Part shown: positions 57,687-64,000 of the stretch, one piece after another
Layout of the letters: every line of letters begins with the position of its first letter
How positions within the stretch are numbered: the stretch's first letter is position 1
Source: Agarilytica sp045430305
Lineage (GTDB): Bacteria > Pseudomonadota > Gammaproteobacteria > Pseudomonadales > Cellvibrionaceae
DNA length: 64,000 bases
NCBI GenBank assembly: GCA_045430305.1
Contig: JAILXW010000001.1
Coordinates: 1,458,914 to 1,522,913, forward strand
Direction of reading: 5' to 3'
The notes under the pieces: generated by a model
Database searches by the model: none
Told to the model about the DNA's origin: nothing
The model's input: only the letters and a program-made list of their open reading frames with translations
Made by a program: the position numbers and the translations under genes

Positions 57687-57724
57687 CGCACCTCCCTAAT
57701 AAGCATAATTTTCGCTCGTATCGC

Positions 57725-57815
57725 GCGACACCTTAGCGACACCTTAGCGACACCTTAGCGACACCTTAGCGACACCTTAGCGACACCTTAGCGACACCTT
57801 AGCGACACCTAGCGA
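57725..57815. repeat. Tandem repeat of the 11-mer GCGACACCTTA
   Basis: About eight head-to-tail copies, the last one lacking a T. All full copies are identical. The array sits between the lipoprotein start (57686) and its upstream region. Confidence 0.95.
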
Positions 57816-58293
57816 TAAAAACACAGACCATTACACAGAACCGAACACCACACTTGGCGCAGAGCGGTATCGAGCAATTTACCATATTTAATCGGTACAA
57901 CAGAACCCCTCAAACCCTCAATCGATTAACAGCCCCACGCCAGATGATCGCGAGGAATCTACTAACGTGGTAACAACCCATTGATTTTTTTTGCTGCGTA
58001 GAGAAAATGCAGGAAATGAGTAACGAGAATCTAGCCCCAACAACACTCTGGTGAGCGTTAGATAACTTCGTTAGGTATTATGTAGCATAAAACGTCAATG
58101 CAATTATCTTCCACAGGCCATCGTAGCACAATAACTTGTAAGGCTACCGCCACGCACTTATCGCATTTCAATTTTTATCGAGCAACTCTCAAATTAGAGT
58201 TATAAGAATGCCATTTTTCCCGTTGGGGTGACACGGCAACCTCTAGTAAAGAAATATTTATACCCTTCGCATCGTCGCTGTATCAAAGAATTT

Positions 58294-58482
58294 TTAAAAA
58301 CCTTTCTGCAATATTAGTCGGGGGATGCAGGCTACTAATCCATCCCGCCTGACGCTGATCACAGGCTCATTAAACATGAATTGAGAATCTTTCATATCGC
58401 CGTTGTCAAATATATCATTATATTTTTTTAAAAATTTGCGCTTCGTCGGCCACATCCGTTCCCTATAAGGTCTAACGTGCAA
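58294..58482 (-). CDS. Small ORF, doubtful
   Basis: 62 codons, basic N-terminus, no recognised family. It starts 30 bp after the lipase-like gene on the same strand but lacks a clear ribosome site. It may be a cassette-derived gene or noise. Confidence 0.25.
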   Translation of the reverse strand: MHVRPYRERMWPTKRKFLKKYNDIFDNGDMKDSQFMFNEPVISVRRDGLVACIPRLILQKGF

Positions 58483-58512
58483 AGCAGAGACGACCAGCTC
58501 CCGCCAAGCACC

Positions 58513-59469
58513 TCAGTACAGATCTGCGAACAACTGTTCAAGCGCTTCTTTCCTATTGGGTGGAGTATCGGAAAGCATGTCATATTCCTGTAAAATTGAT
58601 AGAAGCTTTCTAGGGACAATACGCTTATCTCCAACAATTTCCACATGCCCAGCGTCAACCTGTACTCCGGTAACATTTTGGTAATTATCAATTCTCGTAT
58701 GATATTGTTCAGATAAATCAAATACGTAGTCGCTTTCAATACAACTTCCATCCTTGGCTTTCCGGCGACACGTATTTTTCTCGTTCGTCACTATCTTGAG
58801 ATATTTTTCAACAGACGGTATTAATGGCTCAGGATTCCTAATGAAGCTCGAAGAAGACGTAATCTCATACCAGTTATCGCCAGTAATTAACCAACATATA
58901 CCAGGAATAATTCCTGCGCTAAACCAATGTAAGGGCTTAAGTCCGCAATGATTCGCAGCGTCAATACCGGAGAGAGGGGCTGATATAGTAATGAGCTCCA
59001 GATCAATATCACTAAGAGTTTTGGCGTAATCATTACTCTTCTCGACTGCCTTACGAGCAATTAAACCTCCCATACTATGCCCAATAATGGTGATATTTTG
59101 ATTGGTAGTGTTGCTGGCTAACTCGCCAACAGCGACGGCTAGCTTATCGGCACTTTGAATTAAACTATCCCTGTCATCATAACTATAACAGACCGCCTGC
59201 TGCCCATGAAAAGCATAAAGTTGTGCAAGAGACCTAAAGCGACCAGCTGATCCATTACACCCATGTACCAAGACGGTTAATGGCGACTGAGAATCGATCA
59301 CTATTGATTTGTCATCAGAATCAGTACAAACACTCAAGCTTGGTATTGATAATGTCAAATCAGGCGCAGGTAGGCTAGAACTGTCGAGTGGCTGTTTCTC
59401 CGGAACATATGGAAATGACGAACTACACCCAGTTAAAATCAATAAAAAACTAAAAATATATAATTTCAT
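58513..59469 (-). CDS. Lipoprotein with lipase-like alpha/beta-hydrolase fold
   Basis: The 318-residue protein has a lipobox (LILTGC, Cys at 15) and a hydrolase domain with LVHGCNG (oxyanion region), the nucleophile elbow GHSMGGLIARK, and a His near the C-terminus (DAGHVEIVGD) to complete a triad. Asp is probably in the central part. An outer-membrane or periplasmic esterase or lipase is likely. It lies at the distal end of the integron array, but no attC separates it from its left neighbour. Confidence 0.82.
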   Translation of the reverse strand: MKLYIFSFLLILTGCSSSFPYVPEKQPLDSSSLPAPDLTLSIPSLSVCTDSDDKSIVIDSQSPLTVLVHGCNGSAGRFRSLAQLYAFHGQQAVCYSYDDRDSLIQSADKLAVAVGELASNTTNQNITIIGHSMGGLIARKAVEKSNDYAKTLSDIDLELITISAPLSGIDAANHCGLKPLHWFSAGIIPGICWLITGDNWYEITSSSSFIRNPEPLIPSVEKYLKIVTNEKNTCRRKAKDGSCIESDYVFDLSEQYHTRIDNYQNVTGVQVDAGHVEIVGDKRIVPRKLLSILQEYDMLSDTPPNRKEALEQLFADLY

Positions 59470-59490
59470 AATATGAATCTAGTTGGTTGG

Positions 59491-59652
59491 TTACACGTAA
59501 TACCAGTTTCTATTTAAAGGATAGCTAATTTTTATCTTTACTCTCAACTCACCGTTTCGATGTTCCATTTGCCAGCGATACAACATGACAGGATGAATGC
59601 CAATCCCTTCTGCAATATCCTTTGCCTGGTCTGTCCCACAAAAAGTAGCCAT
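59491..59652 (-). pseudogene. IS3 orfA fragment
   Basis: 53 codons from ATG 59652. The first 37 read as an orfA helix-turn-helix (DQAKDIAEGIGIHPVMLYRW); the rest is unrelated sequence to a chance stop. It begins 5 bp after the orfB stop. Confidence 0.75.
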
Positions 59653-59657
59653 TATAA

Positions 59658-60029
59658 CTATGCCGCTATCGCATAGTTTTCTTCGAACTCAACAGGGCTA
59701 AGGTTGTCGTTCGCAGAATGCTTTCTTTTGCGGTTGTAAAATATTTCTATATATTCAGACAAGCCCGTTCTTACCTCTTCTATGCTCTGATAATTCTTTG
59801 CATAAATCAACTCAACTTTTAAACGACTAAAAAAAGATTCCATAGGTGCATTATCCCAACAATTGCATTTTCGACTCATGCTCAACTCACACCCCTTAGA
59901 TTTTGCGAAGTCGATATACTTCTGAGAGCGATATTGAACACCTCGATCAGAGTGCAATATCAACCCTGGTGTAATACTTCGCCTTTCTAAAGCGTCTTCT
60001 AGCGCAGACTTGACTTTGGCCTCGATTAG
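59658..60029 (-). pseudogene. IS3-family transposase OrfB, C-terminal fragment
   Basis: 123 codons, open from a junction at about 60029. It holds the second catalytic Asp (ILHSDRGVQYRS) and the Glu (WDNAPMESFFSRLK) of the DDE integrase core with the typical RKRKHSANDNLSPVEFE end. The first Asp and the N-terminal half are missing. Confidence 0.92.
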
Positions 60030-60396
60030 TTAACACAGAAGCTACATACCATTGCTTAAATTTTCGCTTCCATGAAATCACCTGAAAACTTTTTATATCA
60101 GAATAATAAAGTCGTTCATTTCTGCCGCGCGTGGTTGTAGTTGCATGCCCTACTGCCGCTGAACCCAAAGAAACGGCCCCTGCGTTTGTGTGACTTACTT
60201 GACCAAAACCCCACAACATATAATCTTTACCAATTTGAATGTAGTCTGGACGCCAAAGCTTATGCTGACTATATGTGTGTTTTTCAATAAGCATTTTCGC
60301 TTCATCGAAACTACTGACATCACTGGCTTTGTAGGGAATTACCGAAGAACACGATGCCATAAGGAATACAAAAATAGAACAAATTATATACTTCAT
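59947..60396 (-). pseudogene. Cassette lipoprotein truncated by IS3 remnant
   Basis: The frame starts with a lipoprotein signal (IFVFLMASC, Cys at 16) and continues with VSLGSAAVGHATTTTRGRNE and a basic KSFQVISWKRKFKQWYVASV segment. At about 60030 it runs into IS3 DNA and ends out of frame in the transposase. The original C-terminus and the attC expected after it are gone. Short lipoproteins of this type are common integron cargo; the function is unknown. Confidence 0.7.
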
Positions 60397-60414
60397 TCTG
60401 ATACCAATTAAGTC

Positions 60415-60520
60415 ACATAACGCCTTGGTAATTGGCGCCTTAATAGTTGATTTGTTTTTGTGCTATTCAAGCACAAAAATGAAGCGACGTAAAAGGCGTC
60501 CTTTTGACCAACTTGTTAGC
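60415..60520 (-). repeat. attC site a
   Basis: Core boxes ACATAAC (from 60415) and GTTAGCC (to about 60521), with internal GGCGCC and AAAGGCGTCC arms. It closes the ORF-less cassette 60521-60862. Confidence 0.85.
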
Positions 60521-60862
60521 CGTAACGACTAGTTATTTAAAAAAGGCACCCTGCCGCAATGGAGTAACAAAGAGCCCTGTTATTTAGTGGTTAGCATCGC
60601 TACTAACCTAAACCTGCAGTAATCGCCGCAGGGGATACTACGAATTTTAACCCGCCATCAGGCGGTACATGATGCGCCAGCCTGCACACCACAACAAATC
60701 GAAAAATTCGCTCCGCGCATATCTTTACGGAAACACTAACGACCATAGTACTTAGCTACGGAGTACAACTATGCGATACAAACAAATCAATCGCGCGGCT
60801 GTAGCTATAATTTTTAAAAGCGGGGCTATAAATTTATACCCACATTTATATTTAATACTTTT
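60521..60862 (-). other. Integron cassette without a recognisable ORF (1)
   Basis: About 340 bp between attC a and b with no frame of useful length. It has a hairpin GTACT-TAGCTACGG-AGTAC whose loop recurs in the other ORF-less cassette. It could carry a promoter or small RNA. Confidence 0.6.
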
Positions 60863-60994
60863 TCGGCTAACGCTTTGCTAAGGGGCCGCATTGGGTTGAT
60901 TGCTTTTGTGCTACACAAGCACAAAACAAGCGACGCAATAGCGGTCCCGCGGAGGGCCATAGGCCCGGAGTTACTTTGAGCAACTTGTTATGTG
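60863..60994 (-). repeat. attC site b
   Basis: From GGCTAAC to GTTATGT, nearly identical to attC c over its whole length. Confidence 0.92.
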
Positions 60995-61323
60995 TATTTA
61001 TTAAGTAATGATTGCACACATTCAACGCCCAGTATGAATTTTTCGTATTCAAATGAATGTTTTTCGATTGGGGATTCCCAGGCATCTTCGGCTTTGCCAT
61101 CGATAACGTACACACACCAATCGCCATTTAATTCAATTTCGCATCCGTAATACCCAAAATCAATTATCTTTCCTGATTCTGCATTCTCGAAAGCGAGGAA
61201 ATCTTCTCACGGACGGAATTTCCCAAGAAACCCTAAATCTCTCTTGGAAAAAGCGCCTATTTCTTCGAGTAAGATCTTATCCGGGTCATGAACTTTCCAA
61301 ATCTTCTTTTCGAAATTGATCAT
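60988..61323 (-). pseudogene. Cassette gene with an in-frame TGA
   Basis: ATG 61323 to TAA at 60988-60990 (inside attC b) gives 111 codons, interrupted once by TGA at codon 39 (61207-61209) in the sequence KFRP-stop-EDFLAFEN. Both sides look coding and stay in one frame (FEKKIWKVHDPDK before; GDWCVYVIDGKAEDAW and EKFILGVECVQSLL after). A single point mutation would restore it. The protein is not recognised. Confidence 0.75.
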
Positions 61324-61340
61324 CACGTTTCACGATTTAC

Positions 61341-61469
61341 ACATAACGCTTTGCTAAGGGGCCGCATTGTGTTGATTTGTTTTGTGTTACACATACACAA
61401 AACAAGCGACGCAATAGCGGTCCCGCGGAGGGCCAGAGGCCCGGAGTTACTTTGAGCAACTTGTTATGC
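61341..61469 (-). repeat. attC site c
   Basis: ACATAAC to GTTATGC. It differs from attC b at only a few positions, so the two cassettes may have been captured or duplicated recently. Confidence 0.92.
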
Positions 61470-61943
61470 ATTTAATACCTGCCAGCTAAAAAAAAGTGCT
61501 ACGCCAAATATGGAATGGATTGCAAAATTTTGAAGCCTAACCATATTTGGTTTTGGCGCTTTAGCCGCACACACACCTAAGCCCAGAGCAGGCTGCATTA
61601 TAAACCAAGGCGATAAAATAGTTACCAGCCCATACACCCAAGCCGACAGAAGGCTAGCGCTTAAGCCTAAATATAAAACAACAAATACAACGTAGAATAC
61701 TGCGTACACGATACCTATAAAATAGTGAAACAACCAACCAATCGCGTTTTCATATTTGATTTCAGTCGATTTACTGACCGGATCGTGAATAAACTTACCT
61801 GAAGGAATATGCCCGATCCAGCGGCCCACCATAGCCCAGTTCGTCCGTGGGAATTTTAAAACTCGGTTTGAGAACGTAGCCCAGATATCGATGGCAATTG
61901 TAGCTAGCAGTCCAGTAACCAAAATTTTTATCAAAACTTCCAT
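61464..61943 (-). CDS. DUF2938 family membrane protein (cassette)
   Basis: The 159-residue protein has four membrane segments and the DUF2938 layout: ATIAIDIWATF, AMVGRWIGHIPSGKFIHD, AIGWLFHYFIGIVYAVFY, SPWFIMQPALGLGVCAAK and PKPNMVRLQNFAIHSIFG. The family is found in many bacteria without known function. Its TAA stop lies within the attC c core, as for the neighbouring cassettes. Confidence 0.92.
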   Translation of the reverse strand: MEVLIKILVTGLLATIAIDIWATFSNRVLKFPRTNWAMVGRWIGHIPSGKFIHDPVSKSTEIKYENAIGWLFHYFIGIVYAVFYVVFVVLYLGLSASLLSAWVYGLVTILSPWFIMQPALGLGVCAAKAPKPNMVRLQNFAIHSIFGVALFFSWQVLNA

Positions 61944-61969
61944 ATATTAGCTACAACCACTAATTTAAT

Positions 61970-62097
61970 GCATAACGCCCCGGTAACAGGCCGGAACGGT
62001 GTTGATTGTTTTGTGCGAGCGTAGCGGTAAGCATAAAACAAGCAACGCCGTGAAGGTCCTAGCCAGCGTGCTGGCGCTGTTGACCGGCTTGTTATGT
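61970..62097 (-). repeat. attC site d
   Basis: GCATAAC to GTTATGT, with internal AGCCAGCGTGCTGGCG stem. Confidence 0.9.
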
Positions 62098-62382
62098 AGC
62101 TGTAATCGGTGAATTACTAAACCCTGTTACAAATACGCCAACAACTGTCGCCAGCAATACAAGCACTACAACGAATATACGATACCATCGCTGAATCTTT
62201 AACCCCCGGTCAGTCAGGACCTGACTTGGAGGAAAGCTTGTTTTCCATAGCGCACCTAAATCTTCGACTGAATTCAGCCTTTCCCGCGAAACTTCTTTAC
62301 TTAGAATTTTAATTACTACAAACATCGTAGAAAAACCTATAAGCAAGGCAAGAATCGGAAAAAACGCTATATTAAAACTCAT
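62092..62382 (-). CDS. Small two-helix membrane protein (cassette)
   Basis: The 96-residue protein has a hydrophobic helix near residues 5-28, a soluble middle (SVEDLGALWKTSFPPSQVL) and a second helix near 68-88. No family is recognised. The stop overlaps attC d. A role at the membrane is all that can be said. Confidence 0.75.
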   Translation of the reverse strand: MSFNIAFFPILALLIGFSTMFVVIKILSKEVSRERLNSVEDLGALWKTSFPPSQVLTDRGLKIQRWYRIFVVVLVLLATVVGVFVTGFSNSPITAT

Positions 62383-62399
62383 GGCTAATCCCTAGTGCT

Positions 62400-62540
62400 A
62401 CATAACGTTTTACTAAGGGGCGCACGGTTTGGTGATTGGTTTTGCATAGAATTGGCGAAGCCAATGCAAAACCAAGCGCCGAAACGGGCGTCCCGTGGAG
62501 GCCGCTTGCGGCCGGAACAACATTGAGTAATTTGTTAGCA
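62400..62540 (-). repeat. attC site e
   Basis: ACATAAC to GTTAGCA, with internal stems GGCGAAGCC and GGCCGCTTGCGGCC. Confidence 0.9.
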
Positions 62541-62787
62541 GTACCGAAGCCATGATATTGAATAACTCAAAAACTTAATACTACCGCCAAAGATCTACTG
62601 CTTGAGCATGACTAAGCTACGGAGTTTACCCGAAGCTGCCATGAAGCCGAAAACAGCTTTGCTGCACCCCGAACTTTAATTTACCGCCCAACTGTAACGG
62701 CACGAAACTTTAACCGCTAAGCGGCTGAAATATTTCAGGCTTTAACATTTACCTCGGACCGTTCGGAGCCGAAACTAAAAAAACGCC
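62541..62787 (-). other. Integron cassette without a recognisable ORF (2)
   Basis: About 250 bp between attC e and f with many stops in all frames. It shares AGCTACGGAGT in a small hairpin (GACTAAGCTACGGAGTTT) with the ORF-less cassette at 60521-60862. Confidence 0.6.
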
Positions 62788-62901
62788 TGCTAACGCCTTT
62801 GTCATTTGCGTTTTGGTTATAGTGGAGTTTTGGGGTAACGTGGCGAAGCCACCCCAAAACGGAGCGTTGACCAATACGTCAAATGGACAAACTCGTTAGC
62901 C
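62788..62901 (-). repeat. attC site f
   Basis: GCTAACG to GTTAGCC, with a long internal stem GTTTTGGGGT / ACCCCAAAAC. Confidence 0.9.
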
Positions 62902-63369
62902 ACGACTAGGTTTATTGAATACTTTTTCTAGCTTGAAGAAAGATGACGTAAGTTTAGAAGACCTGTAGCTATCACGCTTGTTATCATATTCTTTCACTCT
63001 AAGCATAACTTCAGCTTTTTTCACACTTATAACTTCAGGACTATTCCCCATACCAGGATGAGACAATTTAACAATGACTTTATGGTGCCCCATCATAGGC
63101 TTGATAGATTGGTGAGGCCAATATACATCAACTACTGGCTCGATATGAATACTCGCATTAGGCCCAAATGCGTTATCGTAAAAGTATTCAACTTCTATAT
63201 ATGCAGACTGATCAGTCTCATCTACTAACTTAACTGACAATATTTGATTTTGCCTAGAACAAACAATGCCAACATCTGAGCTCGAGCCCCCTTGAAAGCC
63301 AGATATAAACCCCTTCGTTGAATCGCAGGAAGCTAAAAGGACTATGGTAAAAATTAACGTATACTTCAT
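62896..63369 (-). CDS. Cassette lipoprotein, unknown
   Basis: The 157-residue protein has a lipoprotein signal (IVLLASC, Cys at 15), a short Gly/Ser linker and a beta-rich domain (YIEVEYFYDN, HHKVIVKLSHPG, KAEVMLRVKEY). There is no known family. Its stop lies in the attC f core. Surface or periplasmic location is expected. Confidence 0.8.
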   Translation of the reverse strand: MKYTLIFTIVLLASCDSTKGFISGFQGGSSSDVGIVCSRQNQILSVKLVDETDQSAYIEVEYFYDNAFGPNASIHIEPVVDVYWPHQSIKPMMGHHKVIVKLSHPGMGNSPEVISVKKAEVMLRVKEYDNKRDSYRSSKLTSSFFKLEKVFNKPSRG

Positions 63370-63382
63370 ACTTTCTCCTGCG

Positions 63383-63511
63383 GGCTAACGCCGCAATTAC
63401 CGGCCGTAACGTAGTTGTTTTTTTTGTGCCAGCGTAGCTGAAAAGCACAAATCAAACAACGCAGTGGCGGTCCAGACAGCTTGCTGGCATTGGTAGATTG
63501 CTTTGTTATAT
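63383..63511 (-). repeat. attC site g
   Basis: GGCTAAC to GTTATAT, with internal CAGCTTGCTGG arms. Confidence 0.88.
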
Positions 63512-63532
63512 TTTTCTTTAAATATATTGTGA

Positions 63533-63838
63533 TTAATTAATGCTAACAATTCTATCCGTTACACCAGTCTCGCCATTGCAGGTTTGAATTGTAAACTTAA
63601 CATCTTTTTTCTGAGCCTCGTATGCAAGCAGAGCAGAATACGCTCTATCGAAACCAGGTGCCGTTTCATCTAGAGAAATTTTATTGGAGCCACATTGATG
63701 ATCGGTGCTCACGTAAACAACTACACCACCATTGAGGTACGTATGTATGGTGACTATTTTTGCAGTGTGCCAAGCGGCATTTACGTAAGTTGATCCTAAT
63801 ACAGTTACAATGAATGCAAGATACTTGATGTATTTCAT
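63533..63838 (-). CDS. Small exported cassette protein, unknown
   Basis: The 101-residue protein has a signal peptide (to NAA-W) and a short mature domain with two Cys (DHQCGSNK, IQTCNGETG) likely to form a disulfide. Small exported proteins of this shape are common in marine integrons. It ends 22 bp before attC g. No function is known. Confidence 0.78.
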   Translation of the reverse strand: MKYIKYLAFIVTVLGSTYVNAAWHTAKIVTIHTYLNGGVVVYVSTDHQCGSNKISLDETAPGFDRAYSALLAYEAQKKDVKFTIQTCNGETGVTDRIVSIN

Positions 63839-63854
63839 TTAATCTCCTGAAAAA

Positions 63855-63965
63855 ATATAACGCCGCGGTAAATTGCAGCTTTGTAGTTGATTGTGCTGTG
63901 GCAGCGTAGCGGCCGCCACATAAACAAGCGACGGAAAAGTTGTCAAGTTGACCGCCTTGTATGGT
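63855..63965 (-). repeat. attC site h, one core box degenerate
   Basis: ATATAAC starts it on the plus strand, and the distal box reads TTGTATG rather than GTTATG. It belongs to a cassette beyond the right edge. Confidence 0.65.
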
Positions 63966-64000
63966 TGAATTCCCAATATATTCATTCCCTTTAAGAAAGG

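Larger units (their letters stand above)
57687..58512. other. 826-bp region with tandem repeat and no firm gene
   Basis: It includes the 11-bp repeat (57725-57815). Frames of 62 and 107 codons overlap at 58294-58751 in different phases, the larger of them lying inside the lipase-like gene; neither is convincing. A pair of GTTAG-type boxes near 58055-58077 does not form an attC. Confidence 0.55.
59491..60029 (-). mobile_element. IS3-family remnant, rearranged
   Basis: A 3' portion of orfB (transposase) is followed, in transcription order, by a 5' portion of orfA, the reverse of the normal IS3 order. This suggests two nested or tandem copies that lost their other halves. No clear terminal inverted repeats are visible. 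It cuts off the 3' end of the cassette gene at 60396. Confidence 0.8.
60415..63965 (-). mobile_element. Chromosomal integron cassette array (distal part)
   Basis: Eight attC-like sites of about 105-140 bp, each starting CATAAC/GCTAAC and ending GTTATG/GTTAGC on the plus strand, alternate with single small minus-strand genes or ORF-less DNA. Four genes end with TAA inside the attC core box, which fixes the array direction as minus. The integrase and attI are not present and should lie to the right of the window. Confidence 0.9.

Noticed and set aside
57725..57815. CRISPR array
   Set aside because: Units are 11 bp and contiguous, with no spacers and no cas genes.
58055..58077. attC or attI site from two GTTAG boxes
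   Set aside because: Both boxes face the same way and no inverted partner or internal stem is present.
58428..58751. 107-codon minus-strand frame
   Set aside because: Its larger part overlaps the lipase-like gene in another frame and its composition is not protein-like.
61207..61209. Selenocysteine at the in-frame TGA
   Set aside because: No SECIS-like hairpin was seen after it, the position is not in a redox motif, and a point mutation is simpler.

Overview
The window reads as chromosome of a free-living or host-associated marine gammaproteobacterium, most like the Cellvibrionales (Saccharophagus/Teredinibacter relatives). Reasons are the moderate GC content, STN-type TonB receptors, large multidomain secreted hydrolases, a heparanase-like glycosidase, and E. 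coli-like but clearly divergent core enzymes. No tools were run; families are assigned by reading motifs.

Layout. 1-970: the tail of a lipoprotein gene of a kind common in integron cassettes, a short attC-like palindrome, a 21-codon COQ7-like scrap and a small membrane protein. 1-7.3 kb: nirBD (assimilatory nitrite reductase, minus strand), then moaA-moaB-moeA for molybdenum cofactor on the plus strand. 7.4-13.6 kb: a chemoreceptor, a DUF1244 protein overlapping a MOSC protein, and a YdiJ-type D-2-hydroxyacid dehydrogenase, then a frameshifted small gene. 14-22.2 kb: a secreted S8 protease followed by two paralogous STN-type TonB-dependent receptors. 22.2-34.6 kb (all minus): split-type pntAA-pntAB-pntB, class I aldolase, fructose-1,6-bisphosphatase, PEP carboxykinase, malate synthase G, a LysR regulator and aceK. 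This is nearly a complete kit for growth on acetate or fatty acids (glyoxylate shunt, gluconeogenesis and NADPH supply). 34.8-35.7 kb: tRNA-Arg(ACG) and a phasin gene with TGC-rich PhaR-like sites around its promoter.

35.9-47.8 kb is an accessory 'secreted protein' zone. It holds a small Ca-binding-type lipoprotein, two paralogous exported proteins (one with a long heptad-repeat stalk), two tandem jelly-roll-like exported proteins divergent from a LysR regulator, a 1278-residue reprolysin-type metalloprotease, and a divergent GH79 heparanase-like enzyme. The two proteases share a roughly 60-residue Cys-bounded module that I call the GRAY module. 48-57.7 kb: a hydroxyisobutyryl-CoA hydrolase-like protein, a YdfG-type SDR, a TSUP exporter, two c-di-GMP proteins, a metallophosphoesterase, an FHA-winged-helix regulator and a lipoprotein with an 11-bp tandem repeat in front. 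Between 55.5 and 56.05 kb lies a gene-free, minus-strand purine-rich stretch ending in a strong intrinsic terminator, a good candidate for a long non-coding RNA.

58.5-64 kb: a lipase-like lipoprotein, an IS3-family remnant, then the distal part of a chromosomal integron. Eight attC-like sites separate small minus-strand cassettes (DUF2938, small membrane protein, lipoprotein, exported protein, a cassette gene with an in-frame TGA, and two cassettes without a recognisable ORF that share a short hairpin). The integrase is not in the window and, from gene orientation, should lie beyond the right edge.
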